64,000 nucleotides of DNA from positions 271,083 to 335,082 of the forward strand of contig NZ_JPWF01000005.1 in the NCBI RefSeq assembly GCF_003326675.1, in the 5' to 3' direction. Under the pieces are notes generated by a model. It was not told the DNA's origin, made no database searches, and was given only the letters and a program-made list of their open reading frames with translations. Within the stretch, counting starts at the first letter, position 1; each line of letters opens with the position of its first letter. A program made the position numbers and the translations under genes. Shown here piece by piece: positions 25,081 to 35,580 of the stretch. This DNA is from Thalassospira profundimaris (lineage in GTDB: Bacteria > Pseudomonadota > Alphaproteobacteria > Rhodospirillales > Thalassospiraceae).

Positions 25081-25592
25081 TTGCGTTCTCCGCCCTTGTG
25101 CCAGCGCAGACCGGTTTTCTTGAGAATACGGCGGCTGTAAAGAATGCGATGATCACGTGCTGCATCACCAAGAAGATCACGTATTTCGGCAACATGTGCC
25201 TCAACAACATCCCGCGATGTACCGTGAACCATTGCGAACAGGTTAAACGGCCATTCGGGCAAATGCCGTGGGCGGCGGTAACAGTGGGACACAAAATCAA
25301 GCGCGCCGATCTGTTCCCCCACCTGATCAACGAGCTGATCTTCTATGTCCCAGACGCTCATACCGTTTGCTTGGTAACCCAGCTTGTAATGATTGGGAAT
25401 GATCCCGATGCGCCGAATGATGCCGACATCAAGCATCCGTTGGATGCGTTGTTCTACCACATCGGGACTAAGGCCAAGCCCAAGTCCGATATCGCTATAT
25501 GGGGTTGAACTGATCGGTAGGCCGGTTTGGGTCGCACGGATCAGGGCCTGATCAATTCCATCAAGTTCAGGAAGATCATCCGGGATGTTCAT
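25068..25592 (-). CDS. nirH: NirH, siroheme decarboxylase subunit
   Basis: 174 residues of the Lrp/AsnC-like siroheme decarboxylase family: N-terminal HTH-like fold, then RIGIIPNHYKLGYQANGMSV and HCYRRPRHLPEWPFNLFAMV, the pattern of the NirL/NirH type. It acts with NirD, NirL and NirG to decarboxylate siroheme to 12,18-didecarboxysiroheme. ATGA overlap with the nirG stop. Assignment to H rather than L follows gene order and the extended C-terminus. Confidence 0.85.
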   Translation of the reverse strand: MNIPDDLPELDGIDQALIRATQTGLPISSTPYSDIGLGLGLSPDVVEQRIQRMLDVGIIRRIGIIPNHYKLGYQANGMSVWDIEDQLVDQVGEQIGALDFVSHCYRRPRHLPEWPFNLFAMVHGTSRDVVEAHVAEIRDLLGDAARDHRILYSRRILKKTGLRWHKGGERKCCD

Positions 25593-26038
25593 TGCGGAAC
25601 CTCCAGCTTGAGTTCGAGAAAATACTCTTTCTCTTTCGGGAAGTTCAGGACGTTCAGACCGGTTTTTTCCTCGATCTGATGCAGTACATTTTCGAGCATG
25701 TTTTCATCACATGCCAGAACGACAAACCACATATTCAGATGGTCTTCCCGTTCGTAATTATGGGCAACTTCTTCAAAAGAATTGACTTGCTCGGCAACGG
25801 CATCAAAGCGTTCAGGAGGAACCGACATTGCTGCAAGTGTGACAGCACCGCCAAGTTTCTCTGTGTTGAAAAGGGGGCCGAAACGGCTGACATATCCGTC
25901 TGATATTAGGTTTTTGACACCTTTGATGACGGTTTCTTCCGAATATCCCAATCGTTCTGCCAAAAGTCGGAAAGGATGAGGGCAGATGGGAAATCCACCC
26001 TGAAGATTGTTAAGCAAATCACGTTCAAGCTGGTTCAT
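25589..26038 (-). CDS. nirG: NirG, siroheme decarboxylase subunit
   Basis: 149 residues of the NirD/NirG type with HNYEREDHLNMWFVVLACD, the hallmark that pairs with the YRR/YQR type subunits. I start it at 26038 (MNQLERDLLNNLQ), where AGGAG lies upstream; the open frame extends 34 codons further into nirL and is not needed. It overlaps the nirL end by 14 bases. Confidence 0.88.
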   Translation of the reverse strand: MNQLERDLLNNLQGGFPICPHPFRLLAERLGYSEETVIKGVKNLISDGYVSRFGPLFNTEKLGGAVTLAAMSVPPERFDAVAEQVNSFEEVAHNYEREDHLNMWFVVLACDENMLENVLHQIEEKTGLNVLNFPKEKEYFLELKLEVPQ

Positions 26039-26552
26039 GTTGCTCTCCTGCTGGAATAACACTGCTGGTTGGAGAGAGGCTGTATTTGCCTGCGTGCTGG
26101 GCAAAGCAACGTTTGCTGAACAGGACTTTTTGCGGCACATCTGTCAGGCCGAGCTGTGCGACCATGTGTCGGATTTGTGCCCGAACAATCATTTTTTCGC
26201 GGCCATGTATCATGCAATACAGATTGAACGGCCAGATGCCGGGGACCCGTTCGCGCTGATAACACAGGGTGACATAGGACAGTGCCGCCATCCTTTTGCC
26301 AATGTCGCGGACATCCTGATCGGGGATGTCAAAGACGCACATTGCATTTGCCTGGTAACCCAATGCTCTGTGACGCAGGATGGCACCGAACCTGTTGATC
26401 AAACCGTCCTGCATCAATTGATGAAGGGCATTCATGACATCGGCTTCAGACGTGCCAATACTGTCGGCAAGGGTCCGATAGGGATGTGAACAAATCGGAA
26501 GTCCGTTCCGAAGTTCTTCAATCAGCTGATGTTGCAGTGCTGTCAGTTCCAT
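26025..26552 (-). CDS. nirL: NirL, siroheme decarboxylase subunit
   Basis: 175 residues with RFGAILRHRALGYQANAMCV and LCYQRERVPGIWPFNLYCMI, matching the NirL/NirH class. The C-terminal 20 residues are low-complexity and overlap the nirG start. It overlaps the nirD stop by 10 bases. Function as for the other three subunits; gene order (D-L-G-H) gives the letter. Confidence 0.86.
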   Translation of the reverse strand: MELTALQHQLIEELRNGLPICSHPYRTLADSIGTSEADVMNALHQLMQDGLINRFGAILRHRALGYQANAMCVFDIPDQDVRDIGKRMAALSYVTLCYQRERVPGIWPFNLYCMIHGREKMIVRAQIRHMVAQLGLTDVPQKVLFSKRCFAQHAGKYSLSPTSSVIPAGEQHEPA

Positions 26553-27004
26553 TGCAGAGCAAAACCCAAATCAAGCCTGTAATGTTCCACCATTGGCATC
26601 CGATGAACCTTAAGGCTGGTTACAATCTCGATATCGCGGATGGTACGGGTCAATGTTGGCTGGTCGGCTGCTGTGACCACGAACCATAAATTGAGTTTAT
26701 CTTCCCGTTCGTAGTTGTGATTGATTTCGGTAAAGCGGCCGAGTTTTTGCGCAACTTTTTCTATGTCGGCTTCGGGAACTTCCATCGCCGCCAAGGTCGA
26801 TGCACCAATACGACCCGTTGCATAGGTCGCGCCGATACGTGCCAGATATCCTTTGGCCTTCAAGTCTTTGAACGCGTCAATGACGGTGGCCTCATCGCAT
26901 CCAAGCTTAGTGGCAAGCGTGGAATATGGATCGGGTTCAATCGGAAAATTGTGCTGACAGACATCAATCAGACGACGCTGGATCGGGCTAAGGGTTTTGT
27001 CCAC
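26543..27004 (-). CDS. nirD: NirD, siroheme decarboxylase subunit
   Basis: 153 residues with RIGATYATGRIGASTLAAM and HNYEREDKLNLWFVVTAAD, the NirD/NirG type. The start is a GTG at 27004 preceded by AAGGAGG, so the unusual codon is well supported. Starts 11 bases after nirF. Confidence 0.9.
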   Translation of the reverse strand: MDKTLSPIQRRLIDVCQHNFPIEPDPYSTLATKLGCDEATVIDAFKDLKAKGYLARIGATYATGRIGASTLAAMEVPEADIEKVAQKLGRFTEINHNYEREDKLNLWFVVTAADQPTLTRTIRDIEIVTSLKVHRMPMVEHYRLDLGFALQWN

Positions 27005-27015
27005 GATCTGCCTCC

Positions 27016-28239
27016 TTATAAGCCGGTTTGACCGGCCCGATGCGACATGAAAATACCGCTGGGGCTGGGCAGAGGAAGTTCGGCAAACCGGGTTAAGGTA
27101 TAGGGGTTATAGCCAATGACCTTGTTGTCATCGCGAACCGACAGCCACACCTGATCACCGCGCGGACTGAATTCCATATGCAGAACACCGGTTCCGGGTT
27201 TGAGCTCGCCACTGATTTCCAGACTTTCGGTATCAATGATCTGAACGGTGTCATAATCAGGTACGGAAAAGTTGACCCATACATGCTTGCCATCCGGGTG
27301 CGCCATTACGAAAACCGGCTGCCCATGAACTGCAATTCGACCGGTCTCTTTCCAGCTGTCTGTATCAATTACCAGAACTTCATGGCGTCCAACTGCCGGG
27401 ACAAATGCCTGTTTTCCTGCCACTGCCCAACCTTCGAGATGGGGCATTTTGTAGACAGGAAGTCGAGTTTCACCTTTGCCATAATGATCAAGAATACGGC
27501 GCACCCCATTTTCAGGATGCCACAGGTCAATCATCACCATACCGTCTTCACCAAACAGTCCGGCAATGTAATACCGACCGTCAGGTGTAATCAGAGCGTC
27601 ATAGGGTTGTGTGCCGATATTCTCAAAGCGGGTGATTTCAGGTGTCGTGCCAGACGAAAAATCAACAATCCAGATTTCACCGGAATCCCAAAGACTAAAA
27701 ACAAACCGGTTGCCCGGTGCATCGACCAGTCCGACCACTTTTGAACGGTCGGGACCTTTGCCGATTGTTGCCGGGATATCGGCAACCAGATCGAGTGTTT
27801 GACTGTCAAAGACCCGAACGCCACCGGGTTCGTAATTGGCAACTGCAACAAGTTTGCCGTCCTGGCTTATGGCGCCGCCGATGCTGTTGCCGGCCTGCAT
27901 GGCGCGACCAACAATCGTCTGATTAAGGATATCAACCTTGGTCAGACCGCCGTCGCGGCCAAACACAAACGCAAATTGCCCGTTACGGGAATAAACGATG
28001 GATGCGTGGGACAAATCGCCAAGCCCCGCAACTTTTCCGGTCCATTGATGGGCGGTTGTATCAAGAATGGCGACCTGTCCGTCTGCCCGGGCGATCACTG
28101 TGGCAAGATCGGCTGTGCCACGTAATGAAGAAGGCGCTGATGAACACGCGCCAAGGAACAGGACGCAACATGCAACAACACAATTGCGCATGGTTGTGCC
28201 CACTGTCTGGCGTTCGCGGGTGGGAGGTAATTGATCCAT
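27016..28239 (-). CDS. nirF: NirF, periplasmic heme d1 biosynthesis lipoprotein
   Basis: 407 residues: a short hydrophilic lead, hydrophobic segment and lipobox LFLGAC (C about 32), then an eight-bladed d1-type beta-propeller without a cytochrome c domain. NirF is a required heme d1 maturation factor, membrane-tethered in the periplasm. AAGGAGG precedes the ATG at 28239, which overlaps the nirC stop by one base (TGATG). An internal ATG at 28191 would give a more standard signal peptide, but its ribosome-binding site is weaker. Confidence 0.93.
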   Translation of the reverse strand: MDQLPPTRERQTVGTTMRNCVVACCVLFLGACSSAPSSLRGTADLATVIARADGQVAILDTTAHQWTGKVAGLGDLSHASIVYSRNGQFAFVFGRDGGLTKVDILNQTIVGRAMQAGNSIGGAISQDGKLVAVANYEPGGVRVFDSQTLDLVADIPATIGKGPDRSKVVGLVDAPGNRFVFSLWDSGEIWIVDFSSGTTPEITRFENIGTQPYDALITPDGRYYIAGLFGEDGMVMIDLWHPENGVRRILDHYGKGETRLPVYKMPHLEGWAVAGKQAFVPAVGRHEVLVIDTDSWKETGRIAVHGQPVFVMAHPDGKHVWVNFSVPDYDTVQIIDTESLEISGELKPGTGVLHMEFSPRGDQVWLSVRDDNKVIGYNPYTLTRFAELPLPSPSGIFMSHRAGQTGL

Positions 28240-28577
28240 CAGTTGTTTCCTCCTTGTTTCAGATATTGCGCCATCCAGATCGCGTCACGTTGCGAGACAA
28301 CGGCGCGCCAGGGCGGCATGGCTGTTCCGGGAAGGCCATCAAGAATGATGGTGGTCAGATCATCGATGCTGTAGGCGATCAGATTTTCGGGCAGCAAAGG
28401 CGAGCCAAGCCCGCCCTTGAAGGTCATTCCGTGACACGAACCACAATCTTGGCGCACCATCCGTTCAAGCTGTGCTGGTGCCTTGTCGTGCACAATTTCC
28501 TGCGACTGGGACGGGGCGGGTATCGCCAAGCTCCATCCCAAGGTCGCAAGCAGCATGTATTTATGCTGTTTTCGCAT
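28239..28577 (-). CDS. nirC: NirC, small periplasmic cytochrome c
   Basis: 112 residues with a signal peptide (cleavage near SQSQE) and one heme c site (CGSCH) in the cytochrome c55x arrangement, GMTFKGGLGSPLLPENL. NirC can deliver electrons to NirS or take part in the last d1 step with NirN. Start chosen at 28577 (MRKQHKYM); it overlaps the nirE end by 17 bases. Confidence 0.88.
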   Translation of the reverse strand: MRKQHKYMLLATLGWSLAIPAPSQSQEIVHDKAPAQLERMVRQDCGSCHGMTFKGGLGSPLLPENLIAYSIDDLTTIILDGLPGTAMPPWRAVVSQRDAIWMAQYLKQGGNN

Positions 28578-29388
28578 AATGCAGGCCTTTGTCGGAATGT
28601 GCCGGGGTCGGGTGATCAAGTCTGTCCACTGCGATCAAATCACAAAGAGGTGGTTGCAACCGATCGGCAAGGGAAATGACCCGCCCGATGACAATCATGC
28701 AGGGCGGCGAAATTTGTATACGTTCCAGATCGGTACAAAGCCGCCCCAGCGTTGTGCGTAAATGGCGTTGTTCCAAAGTGGAGCCATTTTCAATGATCAT
28801 TGTCGGCGTCTGGTCTGACAGGCCATGTTCCATCAGTTTGCCCGCGATCAGGGGCATGGTTTTCACCCCCATATAAATGGCAAGTGTCGTATCGGGGTCG
28901 GCCAGTGATCGCCAGTCATGGCTCGGAACGGCATCGGCCTGCATATGCCCGGTCACAAAGCGTACACCGCTTGCCAGTCCGCGATGGGTCAATGGCAGGT
29001 TGAGTTTCGCCATGCAACCGGCAGCTGCGGTAATGCCGGGAATAACTTCGAACGGGATGTTATGAAAACTGAGATGCTCAGCTTCTTCTCCGCCGCGCCC
29101 GAAAATATAGGGATCACCGCCCTTTAGCCGGACGATATGTTGGTGGGAATACGCCAAGTGAACCAGCAATGTGTTGATTTCACATTGTTTCAGGCTATGT
29201 CGCCCTGTTGATTTACCAACATAAATGCGTTCGGCAAACGGATTGACCAGATCAAGAATATCTTCAGAAACAAGCCGGTCATAGACGACAACATCCGCAC
29301 GGTCCAACAGACGTGCGGCTTTGATTGTCAGCAGTTCCGGGTCTCCTGGTCCGGCACCAACAAGATAGATATTTCCCGGTTTGCTCAT
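28561..29388 (-). CDS. nirE: NirE, uroporphyrinogen-III C-methyltransferase
   Basis: 275 residues of the SUMT/CobA family: NIYLVGAGPGDPELLT at the N-terminus, VVVYDRLVS, RLKGGDPYIFGRGGEE and PGITAAAGC. It converts uroporphyrinogen III to precorrin-2, the entry to heme d1. Start at 29388, where AAAGGAAAA is upstream; the frame opens further upstream without support. Position immediately after nirS identifies it as NirE rather than the general CobA/CysG. Confidence 0.95.
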   Translation of the reverse strand: MSKPGNIYLVGAGPGDPELLTIKAARLLDRADVVVYDRLVSEDILDLVNPFAERIYVGKSTGRHSLKQCEINTLLVHLAYSHQHIVRLKGGDPYIFGRGGEEAEHLSFHNIPFEVIPGITAAAGCMAKLNLPLTHRGLASGVRFVTGHMQADAVPSHDWRSLADPDTTLAIYMGVKTMPLIAGKLMEHGLSDQTPTMIIENGSTLEQRHLRTTLGRLCTDLERIQISPPCMIVIGRVISLADRLQPPLCDLIAVDRLDHPTPAHSDKGLHYAKTA

Positions 29389-29428
29389 GGCAGTTTTCCT
29401 TTCGGGGATTATCCAAATGCACGGAAGT

Positions 29429-29451
29429 CCGGGGACCACTGGGGTCCCCGG
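29429..29451 (-). other. GC-rich hairpin between nirS and nirE
   Basis: CCGGGGACC and GGTCCCCGG form a perfect 9-bp stem with loop ACTGG in the 73-base gap after nirS. No T tract follows on the transcribed strand, so it is more likely an mRNA-stabilising or partial-attenuation element than a true terminator. Confidence 0.7.
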
Positions 29452-29461
29452 CGCCACACGG

Positions 29462-31240
<1,779 letters not shown>

Positions 31241-31259
31241 CTATTCCCTCTAAGCAGCC

Positions 31260-31273
31260 TTGATGGTGGTCAA
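31260..31273. promoter_or_regulatory. DNR/FNR-type box between nirS and the divergent chelatase gene
   Basis: TTGATGGTGGTCAA. Leftward, it lies 73 bases before nirS with a weak -10 (TAAACT, 31239-31234). Rightward, it is 107 bases before the chelatase start. It could serve both. Confidence 0.7.
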
Positions 31274-31380
31274 ATACCCATACAGAATTTATGGTTTTGA
31301 GTTGTTCAAGTTTGACCGGAGTCAATACCCGTTCCGGGAAACTGAACAAGACTGTCCTCTCCCGGCAAGAGAGGTCCCAA

Positions 31381-32175
31381 ATGGCGTTTTGTGCCCCTAC
31401 CTTAATTATAGTTGCGCATGGTGCACAAAATACCTGCAGTGCGCCCGGTGGTTTGTTGAAAGTACTTCTTCATCAACGCCTGCCACACTTTGATGTCGGG
31501 CTTGGGTTTTTGCGGGGGAAACCAAATATTTCGGCGGTTCTCGCCGATGTTCAGGCGAAAAGCCCCGAAGACATTTTGCTTTTTCCACTGTTCTTCGGGC
31601 AAAGCCCCCTGGTGACCAAAGAACTGCCTGAAAAGGTCCGTCGTGTGATTTCAAGCCCGGTTCGGGTTTTGCCGGCTGCGGGTGATCTGCCGGGACTTCC
31701 AAGAATGTTGGCATCCCGAATTTCGGCTCGCCTTGGTTCGGATGGCTATAACAGGGAACGGACCGCGATCTTCCTGATTTCACATGGGCGGAAAACCGAC
31801 AAGGAACCGGCATCCAATCTGACTGGAATACGCAAGGCCGTTGCCCATATCACGGACTTCGATGAAATCTATAATGTCCAGCTTGAAGGCGCGGTTTCGT
31901 TGAAGAACTGGCGCACGATGACCCATCTGCGCAAGGCGCTGTTCATCCCGCTTATGGCCGGTGATGGCGATCATTGTTTGCACGATATTCCCGATGCTGT
32001 GAATGCCCGCTCTGATGAGCATGTGGATATTCTTGCACCGGTCGGCACGTGGTGGGAATTGTCAAACCTGCTGGCGGATTATGTCAATCGCAATTGGTTG
32101 AGTTGCCGATGCGTTACCGGGAAATCCAAGTCTTCTGAAACAAGGGAACTGGCGCCATGTCTTACCGAAGATTGA
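31381..32175 (+). CDS. CbiX/SirB-like sirohydrochlorin chelatase (two-domain)
   Basis: 264 residues with two tandem CbiX-like halves: LIIVAHGAQNTCSAPGG at the start, and IFLISHGRKTDKEPASN about 120 residues later, each with the catalytic-type histidine. The family inserts Co2+ or Fe2+ into sirohydrochlorin. Beside nirS and NirE, and ahead of a pathway that requires siroheme, iron insertion is the likely job. The start at 31381 follows GAGG. It overlaps the downstream regulator by 19 bases, so the two are co-transcribed. Metal preference is not shown by the sequence. Confidence 0.75.
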   Translation: MAFCAPTLIIVAHGAQNTCSAPGGLLKVLLHQRLPHFDVGLGFLRGKPNISAVLADVQAKSPEDILLFPLFFGQSPLVTKELPEKVRRVISSPVRVLPAAGDLPGLPRMLASRISARLGSDGYNRERTAIFLISHGRKTDKEPASNLTGIRKAVAHITDFDEIYNVQLEGAVSLKNWRTMTHLRKALFIPLMAGDGDHCLHDIPDAVNARSDEHVDILAPVGTWWELSNLLADYVNRNWLSCRCVTGKSKSSETRELAPCLTED

Positions 32176-32828
32176 CTGAGGCTGACCTTGGTCTGATTTC
32201 GAAAATCCCGGTAATGTCTGCTTTCTCAAAAACAGAAATCCCCACTGTTATTGGCGGGTCTTGTGTATCTGTTTTTCCCAAGCGCGAGTTGTTGTTCAAC
32301 GAAGGGGACGTTGCCGATCAATTTTACATCTTGCTCAAAGGCCGGGTGCGCTTGTTTCGTGTTCTTGATGATGGAAGGGTCGCCTTGTTTCATCTGGTAT
32401 CTCCGGGCGAGGCCTTTGCAGAAGCGGTGGTGCTTTCGGGTCAAAATTATCCTGTCTCGGCCGAATGTGATGCAGAGTCGGAAATTGCCGCGATCAGCCG
32501 CTTTCAGCTGATCAACCGACTGCAACGAGATCCACTTCTGGTCGGACGTATGATGCAGACACTGATTGAACGTGAACGGTTCTTTTTTAAAGAATTGAAC
32601 GATTTGCGCCAGCTTACCCCGATACAGCGCCTGATCGAGTTTCTGTTATCCCGAAACGGCGAAGAAACGGCTGTGGCAAAGCATATCATCGCCAACCGGA
32701 TCGGGGTCACACCCGAGACATTTTCGCGCGCATTGCGACGTCTTTCAGACGAGGGGCTGATTGCCCGGGACTCAGAGATGAGTATCCTTGATCTTGAAGG
32801 GTTACAGCGGTTTATGCAGCAGCAATGA
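32157..32828 (+). CDS. Crp/Fnr-family regulator 1 (DNR-like)
   Basis: 223 residues: N-terminal cyclic-nucleotide-binding-like beta-barrel, dimer helix, and C-terminal winged HTH. The recognition helix TPETFSRALRRL has the E-xx-SR pattern of FNR/DNR proteins that read TTGA. No FNR-type N-terminal cysteine cluster is present (a single cysteine in GGSCVSV), so it should be a heme/NO-type DNR or NnrR rather than an O2-sensing FNR. It overlaps the chelatase gene. Confidence 0.88.
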   Translation: MSYRRLTEADLGLISKIPVMSAFSKTEIPTVIGGSCVSVFPKRELLFNEGDVADQFYILLKGRVRLFRVLDDGRVALFHLVSPGEAFAEAVVLSGQNYPVSAECDAESEIAAISRFQLINRLQRDPLLVGRMMQTLIERERFFFKELNDLRQLTPIQRLIEFLLSRNGEETAVAKHIIANRIGVTPETFSRALRRLSDEGLIARDSEMSILDLEGLQRFMQQQ

Positions 32829-32867
32829 CATGCTTCTACTTATTGTTTTCAAGGACTCGCCCCGAAA

Positions 32868-32881
32868 TTGATTTGGAACAA
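32868..32881 (+). promoter_or_regulatory. Weak DNR/NnrR-like half-conserved box before regulator 2
   Basis: TTGATTTGGAACAA keeps TTG-N8-CAA but not the full palindrome. TAGAGT at 32904-32909 fits a -10 at class II distance. It could make regulator 2 and 3 expression dependent on the same family. Confidence 0.35.
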
Positions 32882-32943
32882 AAAGTTCGACCGGCTTCAC
32901 TGTTAGAGTTGTTCCAGTATCGAGTGACGTTTCCCGTATCACT

Positions 32944-33696
32944 ATGGACAATATCATGACCAAAGATATTGAGCGCATTTCAGGCGTATTGCGATTTGCG
33001 CGCTATTTTCGGACCTGGCCACAAGAAGACATTCTTGAACTTGCTTCCCTGTGCGAATGGGTTCGTTTCGAAGCAGATACAATGATGATCCGTGCCGATG
33101 AACCGGCCGAAGCCCTGTATCTGATTGTGAACGGTCATGTAGAGTTGTCCTATAAGGATGGTGAAGGCAAGAACGGCGTTATTGATCTTTTGGGTGACGG
33201 CCAATTGGTCGGGGAATGTGCGCTGGCCCCTGACGGGCATTATGCTGTTTCGCTAAAAACGCTCGAAGCAACCACCGCTATTCGGATTGATGGTCTTCTG
33301 TTTTCCAAATTCCTTTCGGCGCATTTTGATCGGGCATTGACGATGATGTCTGTCATGACCGAACGCTTGTGTCAGATGTTACGCCAGACCGAAGAACTCA
33401 AATGCCGTTCGGCGGCTCAGCGTTTGGGTATCTATCTTCTTGCCGATGCCGTGCCGATTGACGATGTCCACGAGACACCGCTAACCATCGAAAAGTCTGC
33501 GCTTGCACGGAAACTGGGAATGACCAGTGAAACCTTTTCTCGCGCCTTGAAAAAGCTTTCCGAGCTTGGCGTGACGCAACATTCCAATGGACGGATCATC
33601 CGTATTTCCGATGCCGAGATGTTAGCCGACTGGTGCGGCCTTTCGGACAGTGAACGTAAAGAGGGGCAGGAAAATGCATTCCAGGCCGTTATCTGA
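32944..33696 (+). CDS. Crp/Fnr-family regulator 2
   Basis: 250 residues with the family layout and recognition helix TSETFSRALKKL (E-xx-SR). The sensor barrel (FRTWPQEDILELASLCEWV ... LIVNGHVELSYKDGEG) is more divergent than in regulators 1 and 3. Its N-terminus has no FNR cysteine cluster. It overlaps regulator 3 by 23 bases. Confidence 0.86.
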   Translation: MDNIMTKDIERISGVLRFARYFRTWPQEDILELASLCEWVRFEADTMMIRADEPAEALYLIVNGHVELSYKDGEGKNGVIDLLGDGQLVGECALAPDGHYAVSLKTLEATTAIRIDGLLFSKFLSAHFDRALTMMSVMTERLCQMLRQTEELKCRSAAQRLGIYLLADAVPIDDVHETPLTIEKSALARKLGMTSETFSRALKKLSELGVTQHSNGRIIRISDAEMLADWCGLSDSERKEGQENAFQAVI

Positions 33697-34369
33697 TGCT
33701 GATCGCGATGTGATGTCGCAAGTCCCGTTGCTGGTCGCCCTTGGTCAGACGCGTTTGACAAGCTTGCTTGGAAAATGCCGGGTCGAATGTCATGCCCGCG
33801 GTGCGCATCTTTTTTGTGCGGGCGATATTGCAGATCGGTTTTACATTCTGTTGTCAGGTCATCTTCGCCTTGTGAAGACGTCCCCCCAAGGCGAGGAAAC
33901 GGTGATGAATTTCCTCACAGAACCGGGATCATTTGCCGAGGCCGTTTCCTTTGCCGGGCGTTCCTATCCTGTGGAATGTCAGGTCATTGAAGACTGCGAA
34001 ATTGTTTCTATTCCACGTGATGCCTATCTTGCGATATTGCGAAGCGCACCGGATGTTGCAGGCAGTGTTCTTGCAGGTTTCCTGCGGTGGGAACGGTTCT
34101 TCATGGAAGAAATATACAAAATGCGGCACACGCGCCCGATCCAGCGTATTGCCTCTTTCCTGATCGATTTCGAAGATCGAAACGGGGAAAAGCTTGATGA
34201 TCCCAACGGGACCAACTTCCCGGAAAAACGCCAGATCGCAAGCCGGATTGGTATTACGCCAGAAACCTTTTCCCGGTCTTTGCGAAAACTGGAAGCAGCC
34301 GGTGCCATTGCATCAGGGCCAAAGCTTCAGATCATTGATCGGGCGGCGTTGCTGGAACTGGCACGCTGA
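33674..34369 (+). CDS. Crp/Fnr-family regulator 3 (DNR-like)
   Basis: 231 residues, clearly similar to regulator 1 in layout (FYILLSGHLRLVKTSPQGEE, GSFAEAVSFAGRSYPVECQ) and with TPETFSRSLRKL as recognition helix. The start at 33674 (MHSRPLSDADRD) is supported by GGGGCAGGAAA. Three cysteines sit near CRVECHARGAHLFCAG, but not in FNR spacing. It converges on nnrS, 23 bases apart. Confidence 0.87.
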   Translation: MHSRPLSDADRDVMSQVPLLVALGQTRLTSLLGKCRVECHARGAHLFCAGDIADRFYILLSGHLRLVKTSPQGEETVMNFLTEPGSFAEAVSFAGRSYPVECQVIEDCEIVSIPRDAYLAILRSAPDVAGSVLAGFLRWERFFMEEIYKMRHTRPIQRIASFLIDFEDRNGEKLDDPNGTNFPEKRQIASRIGITPETFSRSLRKLEAAGAIASGPKLQIIDRAALLELAR

Positions 34370-34392
34370 TCATCAACACATTTCTTTCGGCG

Positions 34393-35574
34393 CTATGTTT
34401 TGAATGGATGGTCGTTTTGGGGTGGGCCGTTTGATGATGGTTGTTTGTAAAAACGCCAGATAATGCCGACCAGTGTGCTGAGAAAAAGGGTGAAAGCCGC
34501 GACCCAAAGCAGGGATGACGCAATAAGAAATTCAGTTGTTCCAACTGTCTGAAAGGCTGCCATCCGGGTGATTGCTGCCCCCAGAATGCACACACTGGCG
34601 ATGCGCATGGTGATTGGAAGAACCAGAGCAAAGCGCAACCGTTGCAGAACAGTTCGGCACATGATCGTGATCGACAACAATGCAAATCCGCCGATCATCA
34701 CCCCGTGTAATCCGACAAGTGATGGTGCATCGCCGATACTGATCTGACAGATATAAAAAATCAGTCCAATGGCCAACATGGCATATCCCATATGAAGGGA
34801 TGTCAGATCAAACGCGTCAATAACCCGCCAAACCCGCCAATTCCATAGACGACGTGCGATAATAGTCGCAGCAACGGCGCCAAAGAAGGTGGTGATTGCG
34901 ACAGGTAGGACAAGCAAATCGGAAAGTCCTGTGACAAGCAGGGCAATTACGCCATACGTCTCAAGACGTCCTTGTGCCATATAGGGCTGGTACATATCGC
35001 GCTTTTGCAACGCGCCAGATGTGGCGGCCGCGATGATACGACCCCCCATCAGGAAAACCAGAATGATCAGAAGCCAGATCACCCCGCGAAGTGCCACTTC
35101 GCTTGCCGATGGTTCCTGCAAAACCTGCCCTGCCTGAAAGATGATTTCAGACAGCAGAAGCAAACCGATGACAAGTCCCGGAAGTGCGGACTTCCATCGT
35201 TTGGCAGCCCGAAAAAACTGCAATCCGGCATGGATGAAAAGCAGGGCAAAGACCGAAATGCTTGCGAAAGTACCGATATAAATACCCGCAGGTTCCGGGA
35301 TAAATATGGAGATCTGCGCAATAAGCCAAAACAGGGAAAATGGCACAATGACGCGATTACCCGGTCGTGTCAGAAGATATCCACCAAGTACGACCTGGCT
35401 GTATCCGACAAGCAATGCATGGCCATGCCAAAACGATCTTTGTGGTATCGGCAGAACGGACAGAACCGAAAAATAGTCCGGAATCCAGAGCAAGACTTGA
35501 AGGGGGACCGCGACGATCGCAATACCCCCGGCCATCACGAAAAGGTTGGCGAATGCTGTCCGGATTACGCGCAT
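34393..35574 (-). CDS. nnrS: NnrS family heme-copper membrane protein
   Basis: 393 residues and about twelve transmembrane helices with the NnrS patterns FWHGHALLVGYSQVVLGGYL and LHGVMIGGFALLSITIMCRT. NnrS proteins are induced by NO and protect cells from nitrosative stress. It begins 6 bases after nosX, so it probably ends the nosCRZDFYLX-nnrS operon. Confidence 0.88.
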   Translation of the reverse strand: MRVIRTAFANLFVMAGGIAIVAVPLQVLLWIPDYFSVLSVLPIPQRSFWHGHALLVGYSQVVLGGYLLTRPGNRVIVPFSLFWLIAQISIFIPEPAGIYIGTFASISVFALLFIHAGLQFFRAAKRWKSALPGLVIGLLLLSEIIFQAGQVLQEPSASEVALRGVIWLLIILVFLMGGRIIAAATSGALQKRDMYQPYMAQGRLETYGVIALLVTGLSDLLVLPVAITTFFGAVAATIIARRLWNWRVWRVIDAFDLTSLHMGYAMLAIGLIFYICQISIGDAPSLVGLHGVMIGGFALLSITIMCRTVLQRLRFALVLPITMRIASVCILGAAITRMAAFQTVGTTEFLIASSLLWVAAFTLFLSTLVGIIWRFYKQPSSNGPPQNDHPFKT

Positions 35575-35580
35575 AACGGC

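Noticed and set aside
32157..34369. Identification of one of the regulators as an oxygen-sensing FNR
   Set aside because: None has the N-terminal cysteine cluster needed for the [4Fe-4S] sensor.
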